64,000 nt of DNA from Neoasaia chiangmaiensis (GTDB lineage Bacteria > Pseudomonadota > Alphaproteobacteria > Acetobacterales > Acetobacteraceae): NCBI RefSeq assembly GCF_002005465.1, contig NZ_CP014691.1, positions 1,054,001-1,118,000 of the forward strand, written 5' to 3'. Position numbers and translations under genes: made by a program. The notes below the pieces were generated by a model, which was not told where the DNA came from, searched no databases, and saw nothing but the letters and a program-made list of their open reading frames with translations. The stretch's first letter is position 1. Every line of letters starts with the position of its first letter. Below, one piece after another: positions 29,496-38,571 of this stretch.

Positions 29496-30188
29496 TCAGA
29501 CCGCATCGTCGAGTGCATAGCCGGCCGATCGCACCGTGCGGACGTAATCCGTCTCGTCCTCCTGGTTCAGCGCCCGGCGAAGGCGACGGATGTGCACGTC
29601 GATCGTCCGCAATTCGACATGCATGTTCGCACCCCAGATACGCTGCAGAAGGTCTTCCCGTGAAAAAACCCGGCGGGGATTACGCATCAGGAATTCCAGC
29701 AGCTTGAATTCGGTCGGCCCGAGCGTCAGCGAACGACCGCCACGCTCCGCCCGATGCGTTTCCGGATCGAGACGGAGATCGGCGAAGCTCAGCGTGTCGT
29801 AATTGACCTGCGTGCGCCGCAACAATGCCCGAAGGCGGGCATCCAGCGTTTCAATGCTGCATGGCTTGGCGATATAATCGTCCGCGCCACCATCCAGCCC
29901 CCGGATACTGTCCTGCTCGTCCGACCGCGCCGTCAGCATCACGATCGGCAGATCCCGCAATCGCGCGTTCGTACGGATGCGACGACATACATCCAGACCG
30001 GAAATGCCCGGCAACATCCAGTCGAGCACCAACGCATCCGGCCGCGCGCGTTCGAGCGACACCAGAGCCGTTTCGCCGTCCGACACGGCCTCGGCCTTGT
30101 AGCCGAGCTTTTCGAGGTTATATCGCAGCATCAACTGCAGGGACGGGTCGTCCTCGACCACCAGCACGCGAGCCATGGGCGTCTTCAT
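29496..30188 (-). CDS. phoB: Phosphate regulon response regulator PhoB
   Basis: The 230-residue OmpR-class regulator has a receiver domain with acidic residues EDD at 12-14, the phospho-acceptor D56 in LVLDWMLPG and the conserved Lys in AKPCS. A C-terminal winged-helix domain begins near residue 130 (RSLTLGPTEFKLLEFLM) with RTIDVHIRRLRRAL as recognition helix. When phosphorylated by PhoR it binds Pho boxes. The start at 30188 overlaps the phoU stop as ATGA, and an alternative ATG lies at 30176. Confidence 0.97.
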   Translation of the reverse strand: MKTPMARVLVVEDDPSLQLMLRYNLEKLGYKAEAVSDGETALVSLERARPDALVLDWMLPGISGLDVCRRIRTNARLRDLPIVMLTARSDEQDSIRGLDGGADDYIAKPCSIETLDARLRALLRRTQVNYDTLSFADLRLDPETHRAERGGRSLTLGPTEFKLLEFLMRNPRRVFSREDLLQRIWGANMHVELRTIDVHIRRLRRALNQEDETDYVRTVRSAGYALDDAV

Positions 30189-30907
30189 CGCGGCGACACA
30201 TTCTCCGTCAGATCCGACTGCGCGCCGCCACGAGGACGCAGCGCCGGAAGGTTGTCGCCGGTCACGGCATAATAGACGCGCTCGGCGATATTGGTGGCAT
30301 GGTCGCCGATGCGTTCGAGGTTCTTGGCGATGAACAGCAGATGCGTGCACGGTCCGATATGGCGCGGATCTTCCATCATGTAGGTCACCAGCGCGCGGAA
30401 CATCGCCGTGTAATACTCATCCACCGCGCGATCCGCGTGCCAGACGTCCATGGCCTGATCCGCATCCTGCTGCACGATCGCATCGATCGCACGGCGCAGG
30501 TTTTCCTGCACCAGCCGCCCCATGCTCTCCAGCCCCGAAAGCGAAATCCGGCCGTCCGCCAGATCGAAGCGCGTGCTCCGCCGGGCGATGGAGGCCGCAT
30601 AGTCGCCGATACGCTCCAGATCGCCGGTTATCTTCAGCGCCGCCACGACCTCGCGCAGATCACCGGCCATCGGGTTGCGCAGGGCCAGCAGACGGATGGC
30701 CAGCGTTTCCACCTCGCGCTCCAGCGCATCGACCTGCGGGTCCTGCGCCGGCGCGGCCTGGGCGGCCTCCTCGTCGCTCTCGATCACGGCCGTCAACGCC
30801 TGCGCCACCTGGCTTTCGACGATACCGCCCATGCGGGTCATCAGCGCACGCATGCGCCCCAGTTCCTGCTCGTAGCTTCTGACCGTATGAACGCTTTCTG
30901 ACGGCAT
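30185..30907 (-). CDS. phoU: Phosphate signalling protein PhoU
   Basis: The 240-residue all-helical protein contains two PhoU repeats, each with an E/D-rich metal-binding motif: DALEREVETLAIRLLAL with LERIGDYAASIARR in the first repeat and AVDEYYTAMFRALV with LERIGDHATNIAERVYYAVTG in the second. PhoU links the PstSCAB transporter to PhoR so that the kinase is off when phosphate is plentiful. It begins 37 bp after pstB and overlaps phoB by 4 bp. Confidence 0.97.
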   Translation of the reverse strand: MPSESVHTVRSYEQELGRMRALMTRMGGIVESQVAQALTAVIESDEEAAQAAPAQDPQVDALEREVETLAIRLLALRNPMAGDLREVVAALKITGDLERIGDYAASIARRSTRFDLADGRISLSGLESMGRLVQENLRRAIDAIVQQDADQAMDVWHADRAVDEYYTAMFRALVTYMMEDPRHIGPCTHLLFIAKNLERIGDHATNIAERVYYAVTGDNLPALRPRGGAQSDLTENVSPR

Positions 30908-30943
30908 GACCCGAATTCCCTCGACAGATAAACGCGACCGGCT

Positions 30944-31750
30944 TCAGCCGAAGCGGCCGGTGATGTAATCCTGCGTCTGTTTCTTTCCCGGATTGGTGAA
31001 CAGCCGATCCGCCGTATCGATCTCCACCAGCGCACCCAGGTAGAAAAACGCGACCTGATCGGCGCAACGCGCCGCCTGCTGCATGTTGTGCGTGACGATG
31101 ACGATGGTGAAGTCCTGCTTTAATTCATCCAGCAGTTCCTCGATCCGTGCCGTCGAGATGGGATCGAGCGCCGATGTCGGCTCGTCCAGCAGCAGAACCT
31201 CCGGTCGCGTCGCAATGCTGCGCGCGATGCACAGGCGCTGCTGCTGACCACCGGAAAGGCCGCCGGCCGGTGCTCGCAACCGATCCCTCACCTCGTTCCA
31301 GAGCGCCACGCGACGAAGCGAGTCCTCCACCCGTACATCCATCTCCGCGCGGGAGAGGTTCTCATGCAGCCGTATGCCGAAGGCGATATTGTCGTAGATC
31401 GACATCGGAAACGGCGTCGGCTTCTGGAACACCATACCGATTCGCGACCGCAGGACGTTCAGATCGAGCGTCGCATCGAGAATATCCGCACCATCGAACA
31501 GGACGCTGCCCGTCGCGCGCTGCCCCGGATAGAGATCATACATCCGATTGAAAACACGCAGCAGCGTGGACTTGCCGCAACCGGACGGCCCGATCATCGC
31601 CGTCACCTGTCGGCGCGGATAATCCAGCGTCACTTTCTTCAGCACATGATTCTGGCCATAGAAAAAATCGAGATCACGCACTGCGAGCGCGATATCCGCT
31701 GCTTCCACGACGGCCGGCCGATCGTTCGTCATCGCATTCGTATCGTTCAC
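30944..31750 (-). CDS. pstB: Phosphate ABC transporter ATP-binding protein PstB
   Basis: PstB powers high-affinity phosphate uptake. The 268-residue protein has Walker A GPSGCGKS at residues 54-61, the PstB-specific [19 protein letters not shown], the signature [16 protein letters not shown], Walker [13 protein letters not shown] and the H-loop THNMQQAAR. The annotated start is a GTG at 31750, 6 bp after pstA and behind an AAGG/GAGGG region; an ATG at 31732 is possible but has no ribosome-binding site. Confidence 0.97.
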   Translation of the reverse strand: MNDTNAMTNDRPAVVEAADIALAVRDLDFFYGQNHVLKKVTLDYPRRQVTAMIGPSGCGKSTLLRVFNRMYDLYPGQRATGSVLFDGADILDATLDLNVLRSRIGMVFQKPTPFPMSIYDNIAFGIRLHENLSRAEMDVRVEDSLRRVALWNEVRDRLRAPAGGLSGGQQQRLCIARSIATRPEVLLLDEPTSALDPISTARIEELLDELKQDFTIVIVTHNMQQAARCADQVAFFYLGALVEIDTADRLFTNPGKKQTQDYITGRFG

Positions 31751-31756
31751 CCGCCC

Positions 31757-32629
31757 TCAGCCTTTCCGTCGGCCAAAGCCGAACCGCACGAGAATATTGA
31801 TCGCCAGCACACCGAAAGTCACGATAAGCGCGCCGGTCCAGGCCAACGCCACCCAGTCGCTGTAAGACGCACCGGCATATTGATAAATGGCCACCGGCAA
31901 GCTCGCCATCGGCCGGTTGAGAGACAGGGACCAGTTCTGGTCACCCAACGACGTGAAAAGCAGCGGTGCCGTCTCCCCGCTGACGCGAGCAAGCGCCAAC
32001 AGGATTCCTGTCAACACGCCAGGCCTGACCGATCGGAGGCAAAGGAAGATCACCACCCGCCAGTGCGCCGCCCCCAGCGCGGCACCCGCCTCTCGCATGG
32101 ACGTCGGCACGAGATTGAGCATGTCTTCCGTCGTGCGGATGATGATCGGCACCGCCAGAATGGCCAATGCCACCGATCCGGCAATTCCGGAAAAATGGCC
32201 GAATGGCGCAACCAGCAACAGATAGACGAACAGCCCGACGAGGATGGACGGCGCGGAAAGCAGGATATCCGCCACGAAGCGCACGATCGCCGCGAAACGC
32301 GACTGGTTGCCGAACTCAGCCAGATAGATTCCACATCCCAGTCCGATCGGCGTCGCGATCAGCAATGCGACGAACGTCTGGACAAGACTGCCGACAATCG
32401 CATTCGCCAGACCGCCATGGCTGCCGGGCGGCCCCATCGGGCGCAGAAGCGCCGCCGTCGAGAGCCCTTCCAGTCCGTTTCGAAGCAACGTCCAGAGAAT
32501 GGAACCCAGCACCAGCACAAGAATAGCCGTCGCCACCCAGCCGAATGCCGTCGCCGAGAGATCGACAACGCGACGGCGCGTGGCCCGCGACGTCTTCTGC
32601 CAGCCCACTGTCGAACCGCGCGCCGTCAT
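31757..32629 (-). CDS. pstA: Phosphate ABC transporter permease PstA
   Basis: The 290-residue inner-membrane protein has about six hydrophobic helices and the permease EAA-type loop MREAGAALGAAHWRVVIFL. The LSAPSILVGLFVY and FGHFSGIAGSVALAILAVPIIIRTTEDML segments are typical of PstA. Its ATG overlaps the pstC stop by 4 bp. With PstC it forms the phosphate channel. Confidence 0.96.
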   Translation of the reverse strand: MTARGSTVGWQKTSRATRRRVVDLSATAFGWVATAILVLVLGSILWTLLRNGLEGLSTAALLRPMGPPGSHGGLANAIVGSLVQTFVALLIATPIGLGCGIYLAEFGNQSRFAAIVRFVADILLSAPSILVGLFVYLLLVAPFGHFSGIAGSVALAILAVPIIIRTTEDMLNLVPTSMREAGAALGAAHWRVVIFLCLRSVRPGVLTGILLALARVSGETAPLLFTSLGDQNWSLSLNRPMASLPVAIYQYAGASYSDWVALAWTGALIVTFGVLAINILVRFGFGRRKG

Positions 32630-33594
32630 GCCTGACGGCTCCGCAACAGCCAGCGCGCGGCGGCCAGCGTTGCAAATGAAATCAGCATCAGAATAAAGCC
32701 CAATGCCAGCAGCGACGCGAGTTTAAGACTTCCGGCCGGACTTTCCGGAAACTCCAGCGCAACCAGCGATGCCACCGTGTTGCGTGGGGCGAAGAGCGAC
32801 CAGCCGATCGAATTCGCATTGCCGATGACGAAGGTCACGGCCATCGTTTCGCCCAGTGCCCGCCCCATGCCGAGAACGACACCGCCAACCATGCCGTTGC
32901 GCGACCACGGCACGACAACCTGCTGCATGACCTCCCATCGCGTCGCGCCCAGACCATACGCGCTCTCGCGCAGCATCGGCGGCATGACGGAAAACGTGTC
33001 GCGCATGACCGCCGTCATGAACGGCGTAATCATCACCGCCAGAACAAGCCCGCCGGTCAGCAGGCCGTAACCGAACGGCGCACCATGCACCAGCCAGCGC
33101 ACCCCGGCCGTATGATTGAACCAGTGCCGGAGCGCCGGCTGAACATGCTGCGCCATGAGCGGCACGATAACGAAAAAACCCCACATGCCGAAAATGATCG
33201 ACGGCACGGCAGCCAGAAGCTGCACGGCCGTTCCGACCCCCTCGGCAACCGCCGACGAGGCAATGGCCGTCAGCCAGAACGCGGTGCCGAAAGCCAACGG
33301 CAGTGCAATGATGACGGCGATCAGCGTGGAGCCGAGCGTGCCGAAAAGCGGCGCCAGCGCACCATATTGATCGGTAACGGGATTCCAGATGTTACGCACG
33401 ATGAAACCCGGGCCGAACGCCTGAAACGCCCGGAGGCCGCCAAAACCCATCACGACGATCAGCCCACCGAGAGCCAGAAGCACCAGCAGGGCACATCCGC
33501 CCACAAGCAGGCGAAACAGCCGATCGCCCCGCCACCATGGCGTGTTGACGATCTTGGGCAAGGCATCGGTCGTCTCGGCTGTGGCGGGGATCAT
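32626..33594 (-). CDS. pstC: Phosphate ABC transporter permease PstC
   Basis: The 322-residue protein has six to seven membrane helices and the PstC blocks FGTLGSTLIAVIIALPLAFGTAFWL, LLAAVPSIIFGMWGFF and the EAA loop LRESAYGLGATRWEVM. The ATG at 33594 (MIPATAETTD) is favoured over the longer frame to 33684, which adds 30 unconserved residues. It is the first gene of a pstC-pstA-pstB-phoU-phoB-phoR operon. No pstS gene for the phosphate-binding protein is beside it. Confidence 0.95.
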   Translation of the reverse strand: MIPATAETTDALPKIVNTPWWRGDRLFRLLVGGCALLVLLALGGLIVVMGFGGLRAFQAFGPGFIVRNIWNPVTDQYGALAPLFGTLGSTLIAVIIALPLAFGTAFWLTAIASSAVAEGVGTAVQLLAAVPSIIFGMWGFFVIVPLMAQHVQPALRHWFNHTAGVRWLVHGAPFGYGLLTGGLVLAVMITPFMTAVMRDTFSVMPPMLRESAYGLGATRWEVMQQVVVPWSRNGMVGGVVLGMGRALGETMAVTFVIGNANSIGWSLFAPRNTVASLVALEFPESPAGSLKLASLLALGFILMLISFATLAAARWLLRSRQA

Positions 33595-33702
33595 TGTCTC
33601 TGTCTGTTTCGCATCGGATATGCGGCGACCATAAGCATGGCGAAGTCCCCGTGCTGTAGCTTTACCATCCGCCACAGACAACATCGAAGCCGCAAGACGA
33701 AG

Positions 33703-33720
33703 ATGAAGCTTTTATGACTC
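33703..33720 (-). promoter_or_regulatory. Candidate Pho box for the pst operon
   Basis: Read on the minus strand the site is GAGTCAT-AAAA-GCTTCAT, two 7-bp direct repeats with 4 A bases between them. It fits the Pho-box layout of two CTGTCAT repeats with 2 mismatches in the first and 3 in the second. It lies 109 bp before the pstC start and overlaps the last codons of the glycosyltransferase gene upstream. Confidence 0.4.
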
Positions 33721-34707
33721 TTCGCCAGACCCATCGCCCCCCAGGCTGCGACCTTCCGCCCACCCATAACGCAGGAAATGATGGAGCGGCCCGATATCAT
33801 ACGCGCGGACATCCGCATTGCCGGCCAGATAGTTCGCGGCATCCCATCCGAAAACACCGCGCCCATCCGCGAGGCAGAAAGGCTCGTCACCCCGTGGCGC
33901 CGCCATGCTGCCGGCAGGGTGGCGCGCCCAGGGAAGGAAGAGACGCAAGGCCAGGTCGTAACGCTGACGATACGTTTCCTCGTCCATCGTCAGGATCGGC
34001 AGAAGGTGCCGTCCCGGAAGGTTGGGAACGCGCCGGTAATGTTCGAACGCCGCCGGATCGTCCGGATCGACCAACGATGTCGTCAGCTTCCGGCGCGCCG
34101 CGGCACGCATCTCCTCGAACGGGCGGTTGTGCCAGTGCAGATAGGCGAAACGTGACGTCGTGAAGCCCGACGCCAGCCGCGAATTGGGATTGTGCTGCCC
34201 GTTATCGACCGTGTCGACGCCGCCTGCCGGCAGGAAGCCCTTGTGGAATTCAGGATCGACCGCAAACCAGCCGGGCTGTTCCGGCACGTTGAACAGCGAA
34301 AGGTCGATGCGCAAGGCCGTCCTGCACTCCATCAGGCGAACGAATTCCCGCATGATATCGGCCCGACCGCCGCTGATGCGATCGTCCCCCACCATCGTGA
34401 GGAATTCGTCACAATCGACCGGCAGGGCAAAATCGTAATCCTCCTCCTCATCCCACGCCTGCATCGTGGTCGCCATATGGAAGCCCTTGCCGTGAAAATC
34501 AGCGATATCGTTCAGGTCGGTCCTGACCGTTGCCCCCATATTTGCGGCGTGACGCAATAGATATAAGGTAAGGTTATCGGTCGAGCCGTTATCGAGTATC
34601 GTCAGCCGATCCATTCCGAAGAGTTGGGCATAATGCGTCAGCCAGGCCAGAAGAAGCGCTCCTTCATTCCGCTGCATCATGACCACGCGAACAACTGGCT
34701 CACGCAA
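33712..34707 (-). CDS. Glycosyltransferase family 2-like protein
   Basis: The 331-residue protein starts with VRVVMMQRNEGALLLAWLTHY and LTILDNGSTDNLT, the nucleotide-sugar binding opening of a GT-A glycosyltransferase, followed by the metal-binding DCDEF. Near the C terminus NADVRAYDIGPLHHFLRYGWAEGRS resembles the tail motif seen in surface-polysaccharide glycosyltransferases. The start is a TTG at 34707 with AAGGA 9 nt before it; ATG codons at 34680 and 34677 would remove the first strand. The gene at 60051 is a related but shorter protein. The sugar and acceptor are unknown. Confidence 0.85.
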   Translation of the reverse strand: MREPVVRVVMMQRNEGALLLAWLTHYAQLFGMDRLTILDNGSTDNLTLYLLRHAANMGATVRTDLNDIADFHGKGFHMATTMQAWDEEEDYDFALPVDCDEFLTMVGDDRISGGRADIMREFVRLMECRTALRIDLSLFNVPEQPGWFAVDPEFHKGFLPAGGVDTVDNGQHNPNSRLASGFTTSRFAYLHWHNRPFEEMRAAARRKLTTSLVDPDDPAAFEHYRRVPNLPGRHLLPILTMDEETYRQRYDLALRLFLPWARHPAGSMAAPRGDEPFCLADGRGVFGWDAANYLAGNADVRAYDIGPLHHFLRYGWAEGRSLGGDGSGEES

Positions 34708-34836
34708 GCTTCCAATTCCTTTTCTTTATTTCCACCGAGCGCTTCGGTCTTGCGCTTACCGGATTTTTAATCGCTCTATACACTCGTATTCTGCTTTCTA
34801 TGTATCCGATCTTTTACCAAGGAATCGCGCCTCGTC
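34708..34836. promoter_or_regulatory. AT-rich divergent promoter region between two glycosyltransferases
   Basis: This 129-bp gap is clearly richer in A and T than its surroundings and must contain promoters for both directions. A plus-strand candidate is TTACCG and TACACT with 17 bp between them. AAGGA at 34818-34822 is the ribosome-binding site of the large glycosyltransferase gene. No operator-like palindrome stands out. Confidence 0.35.
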
Positions 34837-37350
34837 ATGACAACGCAACCGCCGGCCTCTCGATTTTCAGGTTATTTCGACACTTGTGAAAATGGGGTCG
34901 CCCGCGGATGGGCTTTCGATCTCCTGCCGCCACACCAGACAGCGCGGCTGCACGTCCTGATCGACAAGCAGGAGATCATGCAGATCGAATGCAATATCCC
35001 GCGTCCTGACGTGCAGGCCGCCCTTGGCCTTCCCACAGACCTCGTCGGGTTCGAATTCGCGATTCCCGAAAACTTCATCGACGGCGAGGAGCACGCCGTT
35101 TCGATTCGCTTCGCCGATCGTAGCATCGTCCCCTTCAGCGATCCCGAGAACGCGGGCTTCTATCTGCCGGAATACCGCTTCAACGGCCATGTGCGACCGG
35201 AATACCAAAGCTTCGTCGACGGCTTCAAACAGGGCGCCATCCGCGGATGGGTGCTTGAGAAACGTCCGGGCGGCCCGCAACGTGGCGGCGTGCTGATCTC
35301 GGTCTCGGCCAATGGCGTCAAGGTCGCGCAGGTCCGGGCCGACCGCTATCGCGGCGACGTCGCCGCGGTCCTGGGGTGTGACCCGAACTGCGGCTTCGAG
35401 GTCATCCTGCCGCAACATCTTCGCGGCTCGTCGCCCCGGCAGTTCCAGGTCCATGTCCTGCCTTACGGGGAGGAACTCAACGGCAGCCCGTTCGTCACCT
35501 CCGTGGCTGACGATGCACTCGAATCACGCCTCGTCGATATCGCCGATATCGTGGACCGGCTGCACAAGGAACTGACCAACCTTCGATCCGAAATCCGCAA
35601 TGTCATTCCGAAGCCCGGCTATAATCTGGGCGGATACGATCGCTGGGCACGCCATTATTACGCCAACCTGCGCGCGCGCGTCGCCAAGGCGCGTGACGAG
35701 GCACCGATGAAGCACAAGCCGCTCATCTCGGTACTTTGTCCAACCTACAAACCGCTGATGTCGGATTTCGAAGCCGCCGTCGAATCGGTCATGAGCCAGA
35801 CCTATCCGAACTGGGAACTCATCATTGTCGATGATGGCGGCAAATCACCGGAAGTCGCCGAGCGGATCAAGGCCTACTGCGCGGAAGACTCCCGTATTCG
35901 CGCCGTCACCCTGAAGAAGAATCAGGGCATCTCCGGCGCAACGAACGCCGGCATGGACGCCGCCCAGGGCGAATACACCGTCTTCTTCGATCATGACGAC
36001 CTGATGGTGGATGTCGCCCTGGAGGTCATGATCCGCGCGGCCCAACGCACCGGCGCGCGCCTTCTGTATTCCGATGAGGACAAGATCGACCAGGCCGGCT
36101 ATTTCCTGGAGCCGAATCTCAAGCCGGACTTCAACTATCGCTATCTGCTCGGCTGCAACTACGTCTGCCATCTTACGATGGTCGAAACAAAGCTCATGCG
36201 CGAAATCGGCCATCTGCGGAAGGAATACGATGGCGCGCAGGACCACGACTTCATCCTCCGCGCGACGGAGGCGGTGCCGCACAACCAGATCCATCACGTG
36301 CCGGAAGTCCTGTATCACTGGCGCAAGACACCGAACTCCACGGCGGTCAGCGTCGGCAACAAGCAATACGCCATCGACGCCGGAGTACGGTGCGTCGCCG
36401 ATCACCTCAAGCGCCTCAAGGTCCCGGCCGAGGTCTTCTCGATCCGTGGCCTGACGCTTTATGGCGTCAACTGGAAGCCGCGCCGCCTGCCCAAGGTCTC
36501 GATCATCATCCCGTTCAAGGACCAGATCGACACCACAAGCCGTTGCGTCGAGGCCCTCCTGGCCAACACGGATTACAAATCCTTCGAGATCGTCCTCGTC
36601 AACAACTGGTCCATCACCGAAGAGGCCGCCACCTTCATCAAGAAGGTGCGCAGGCTGCGCAACGTCCGCGTGGTCGACGTCGAGGAGCCCTTCAACTACT
36701 CGCGCCTGAACAACATCGCGGTCGCCACCTGCAACGCCGATTTCTACATGTTCATGAACAATGACGTGTTCGTGGAAGAAAAAGGCTGGCTGACACGCAT
36801 CGTGGGTGAAGCGCTCTCGGCACCGGATGTCGGCGCCGTGGGTGGCAAGCTGCTATATCCGAACGACACGATCCAGCACGCCGGCGTCGCCGTCGGCCCC
36901 GCGGGCATCGGCGCCCACGTCCATCGTGGCGAGCCGGTCAGCGAATACGGTTATATCGGCCGCACGATGCTGTCGCATGAAGTCACGGCTGTCACGGCTG
37001 CCGCCATGCTGGTGCGCGCCAGCGTTTTCCATGAGATCGGCGGCTTCGACGAGGTCGATCTTCAGGTCGCCTATAACGACGTCGACCTCTGCCTGAAAAT
37101 CCGCGCGGCGGGCTACCGCATCGTCTTCTGCGCGGAATTCGTGGCCTATCACCACGAATCACTATCCCGCGGCTCGGATCAGACAGCCGAACACGAGGCA
37201 CGGTTCTTCAAGGAAACCCAGGCCATGCAGAACCGGTGGGGCGAAAGCCCGCTTTACCTGCGCGACCCCGCCTATCCCCGCTTCTTCACCGTGGACCGGC
37301 AGCCATTCTTCGACCTCGCCGATCCCTCAACCCTCACTGACCCTGTGTAA
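34837..37350 (+). CDS. Two-domain glycosyltransferase family 2 protein
   Basis: The 837-residue protein has an N-terminal region of about 285 residues with two similar beta-rich segments (each including a GxxRGW motif: GVARGWAFD and GAIRGWVLE). These are followed by two GT-A domains: one from about 292 (LISVLCPTYKPLMSDFEA, DxD in DHDDL near 386) and one from about 552 (VSIIIPFKDQ, MNNDVF near 640). Proteins of this shape polymerise or decorate surface polysaccharides such as O-antigen or rhamnan. No membrane helix is seen, so it acts in the cytoplasm. The last 17 bp overlap the convergent MFS gene. Confidence 0.88.
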   Translation: MTTQPPASRFSGYFDTCENGVARGWAFDLLPPHQTARLHVLIDKQEIMQIECNIPRPDVQAALGLPTDLVGFEFAIPENFIDGEEHAVSIRFADRSIVPFSDPENAGFYLPEYRFNGHVRPEYQSFVDGFKQGAIRGWVLEKRPGGPQRGGVLISVSANGVKVAQVRADRYRGDVAAVLGCDPNCGFEVILPQHLRGSSPRQFQVHVLPYGEELNGSPFVTSVADDALESRLVDIADIVDRLHKELTNLRSEIRNVIPKPGYNLGGYDRWARHYYANLRARVAKARDEAPMKHKPLISVLCPTYKPLMSDFEAAVESVMSQTYPNWELIIVDDGGKSPEVAERIKAYCAEDSRIRAVTLKKNQGISGATNAGMDAAQGEYTVFFDHDDLMVDVALEVMIRAAQRTGARLLYSDEDKIDQAGYFLEPNLKPDFNYRYLLGCNYVCHLTMVETKLMREIGHLRKEYDGAQDHDFILRATEAVPHNQIHHVPEVLYHWRKTPNSTAVSVGNKQYAIDAGVRCVADHLKRLKVPAEVFSIRGLTLYGVNWKPRRLPKVSIIIPFKDQIDTTSRCVEALLANTDYKSFEIVLVNNWSITEEAATFIKKVRRLRNVRVVDVEEPFNYSRLNNIAVATCNADFYMFMNNDVFVEEKGWLTRIVGEALSAPDVGAVGGKLLYPNDTIQHAGVAVGPAGIGAHVHRGEPVSEYGYIGRTMLSHEVTAVTAAAMLVRASVFHEIGGFDEVDLQVAYNDVDLCLKIRAAGYRIVFCAEFVAYHHESLSRGSDQTAEHEARFFKETQAMQNRWGESPLYLRDPAYPRFFTVDRQPFFDLADPSTLTDPV

Positions 37351-38530
37351 CGCGCCGGGTTCGCGCATCCTCGGCCACACTGACGAGCCAGATCGCGAAC
37401 CCACCCAACGCCAGGGCCAGACCGACCCACCCGACCGACGTCCATCCCAGACCAGCAGCAATCGCCAGGCCGCCGAGATAGGGACCGACCGCATTGGCGA
37501 TGTTGAAGGCGCTCTGGTTCAGCGCGGCAGCGAAACCTTCAGCGCCGGTCGCGACTTCCAGCAGCCGCGACTGCACCACGGTGGCCAAACCACCGCCGCA
37601 GCCGATCGAAAACACGATGGCGCCCAGACTCCAGATATCGTGCGTCGCACTCGGGAAGCCGGCCATCGACGCCGCTTCGACCAGCAGCACACCGCCAATC
37701 GTCGGCATCATCCGCCGGTCCGCAAGCCACGCACAAACCAGCGTTCCCAACGTCAACCCCGCCCCGAACACGGCCAGCATGACCGGCACCGCTGTCGGCG
37801 CCGTATGGGTCACTTCCAGCATGATGGACGCCAAATAGGTATAGACGCAGAACACGCTGCCGAATCCAACGGCTCCAATTCCCAGCGTCAACCAGACCTG
37901 TGGCCGTCGCAATGCATCCAGTTCGGCCATGATGCTCGCATCATGGCGCGGTGGATCGCGCGGCGCGAAAGTCGCCACCAGAACGGCCGTGCACAGCGAT
38001 AACATGGCGATCAACACGAATGCCCAGCGCCAGCCAACTGCCTGACCGATCAGGTTGGCCATCGGCACGCCACCGATCGTCGCGATCGTCAACCCCAGGA
38101 CGACACGACCCACTGCCTGCGACCGGCGGTGCGGCGGCACCAGTGACGATGCCACCACGCCCGCGATGCCGAAATAGGCACCATGCGGCAAACCGGTGAT
38201 GAACCGGCAGAGCAGCAGCGTCCAGTAATTCGGCGCCAGCGCGCTCAGACCATTGCCAATCATATAGAGCAGCATCATGCCGATCAGCATCGTGCGGCGT
38301 GAAACCTTCGCGCTGAACAAGGCAATCGTCGGCGCACCAACACACACGCCAGCCGCGTATGTCACGATCGCGTGCCCAGCTTCCGGCGCACTGATCCCCA
38401 GATCGCGCGCAATCATCGGCACCAGGCTCATGGCCGCGAATTCTGCCGTGCCGATCGCAAAGCCGCCGAGACCGAGCGCAAAGAAAATAGCCGAAACGGA
38501 CGCAGGTTGTTGGTGAGCTTGAACGCTCAT
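37334..38530 (-). CDS. MFS transporter, AraJ/YdhP-like exporter
   Basis: The 398-residue inner-membrane protein has 12 predicted helices and the DHA1-type motifs GFAIGTAEFAAMSLVPMIA in helix 1 and LCRFITGLPHGAYFG in helix 4. This fits the arabinose-efflux/purine-exporter branch. The substrate cannot be predicted. The end overlaps the convergent glycosyltransferase by 17 bp. The divergent neighbour is an AtzH/HpxZ-like gene starting 41 bp away. Confidence 0.88.
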   Translation of the reverse strand: MSVQAHQQPASVSAIFFALGLGGFAIGTAEFAAMSLVPMIARDLGISAPEAGHAIVTYAAGVCVGAPTIALFSAKVSRRTMLIGMMLLYMIGNGLSALAPNYWTLLLCRFITGLPHGAYFGIAGVVASSLVPPHRRSQAVGRVVLGLTIATIGGVPMANLIGQAVGWRWAFVLIAMLSLCTAVLVATFAPRDPPRHDASIMAELDALRRPQVWLTLGIGAVGFGSVFCVYTYLASIMLEVTHTAPTAVPVMLAVFGAGLTLGTLVCAWLADRRMMPTIGGVLLVEAASMAGFPSATHDIWSLGAIVFSIGCGGGLATVVQSRLLEVATGAEGFAAALNQSAFNIANAVGPYLGGLAIAAGLGWTSVGWVGLALALGGFAIWLVSVAEDARTRRVTQGQ

Positions 38531-38571
38531 GCCATCCTCTTTTCCTGAATTGACGAGTTAGGACACACGGC

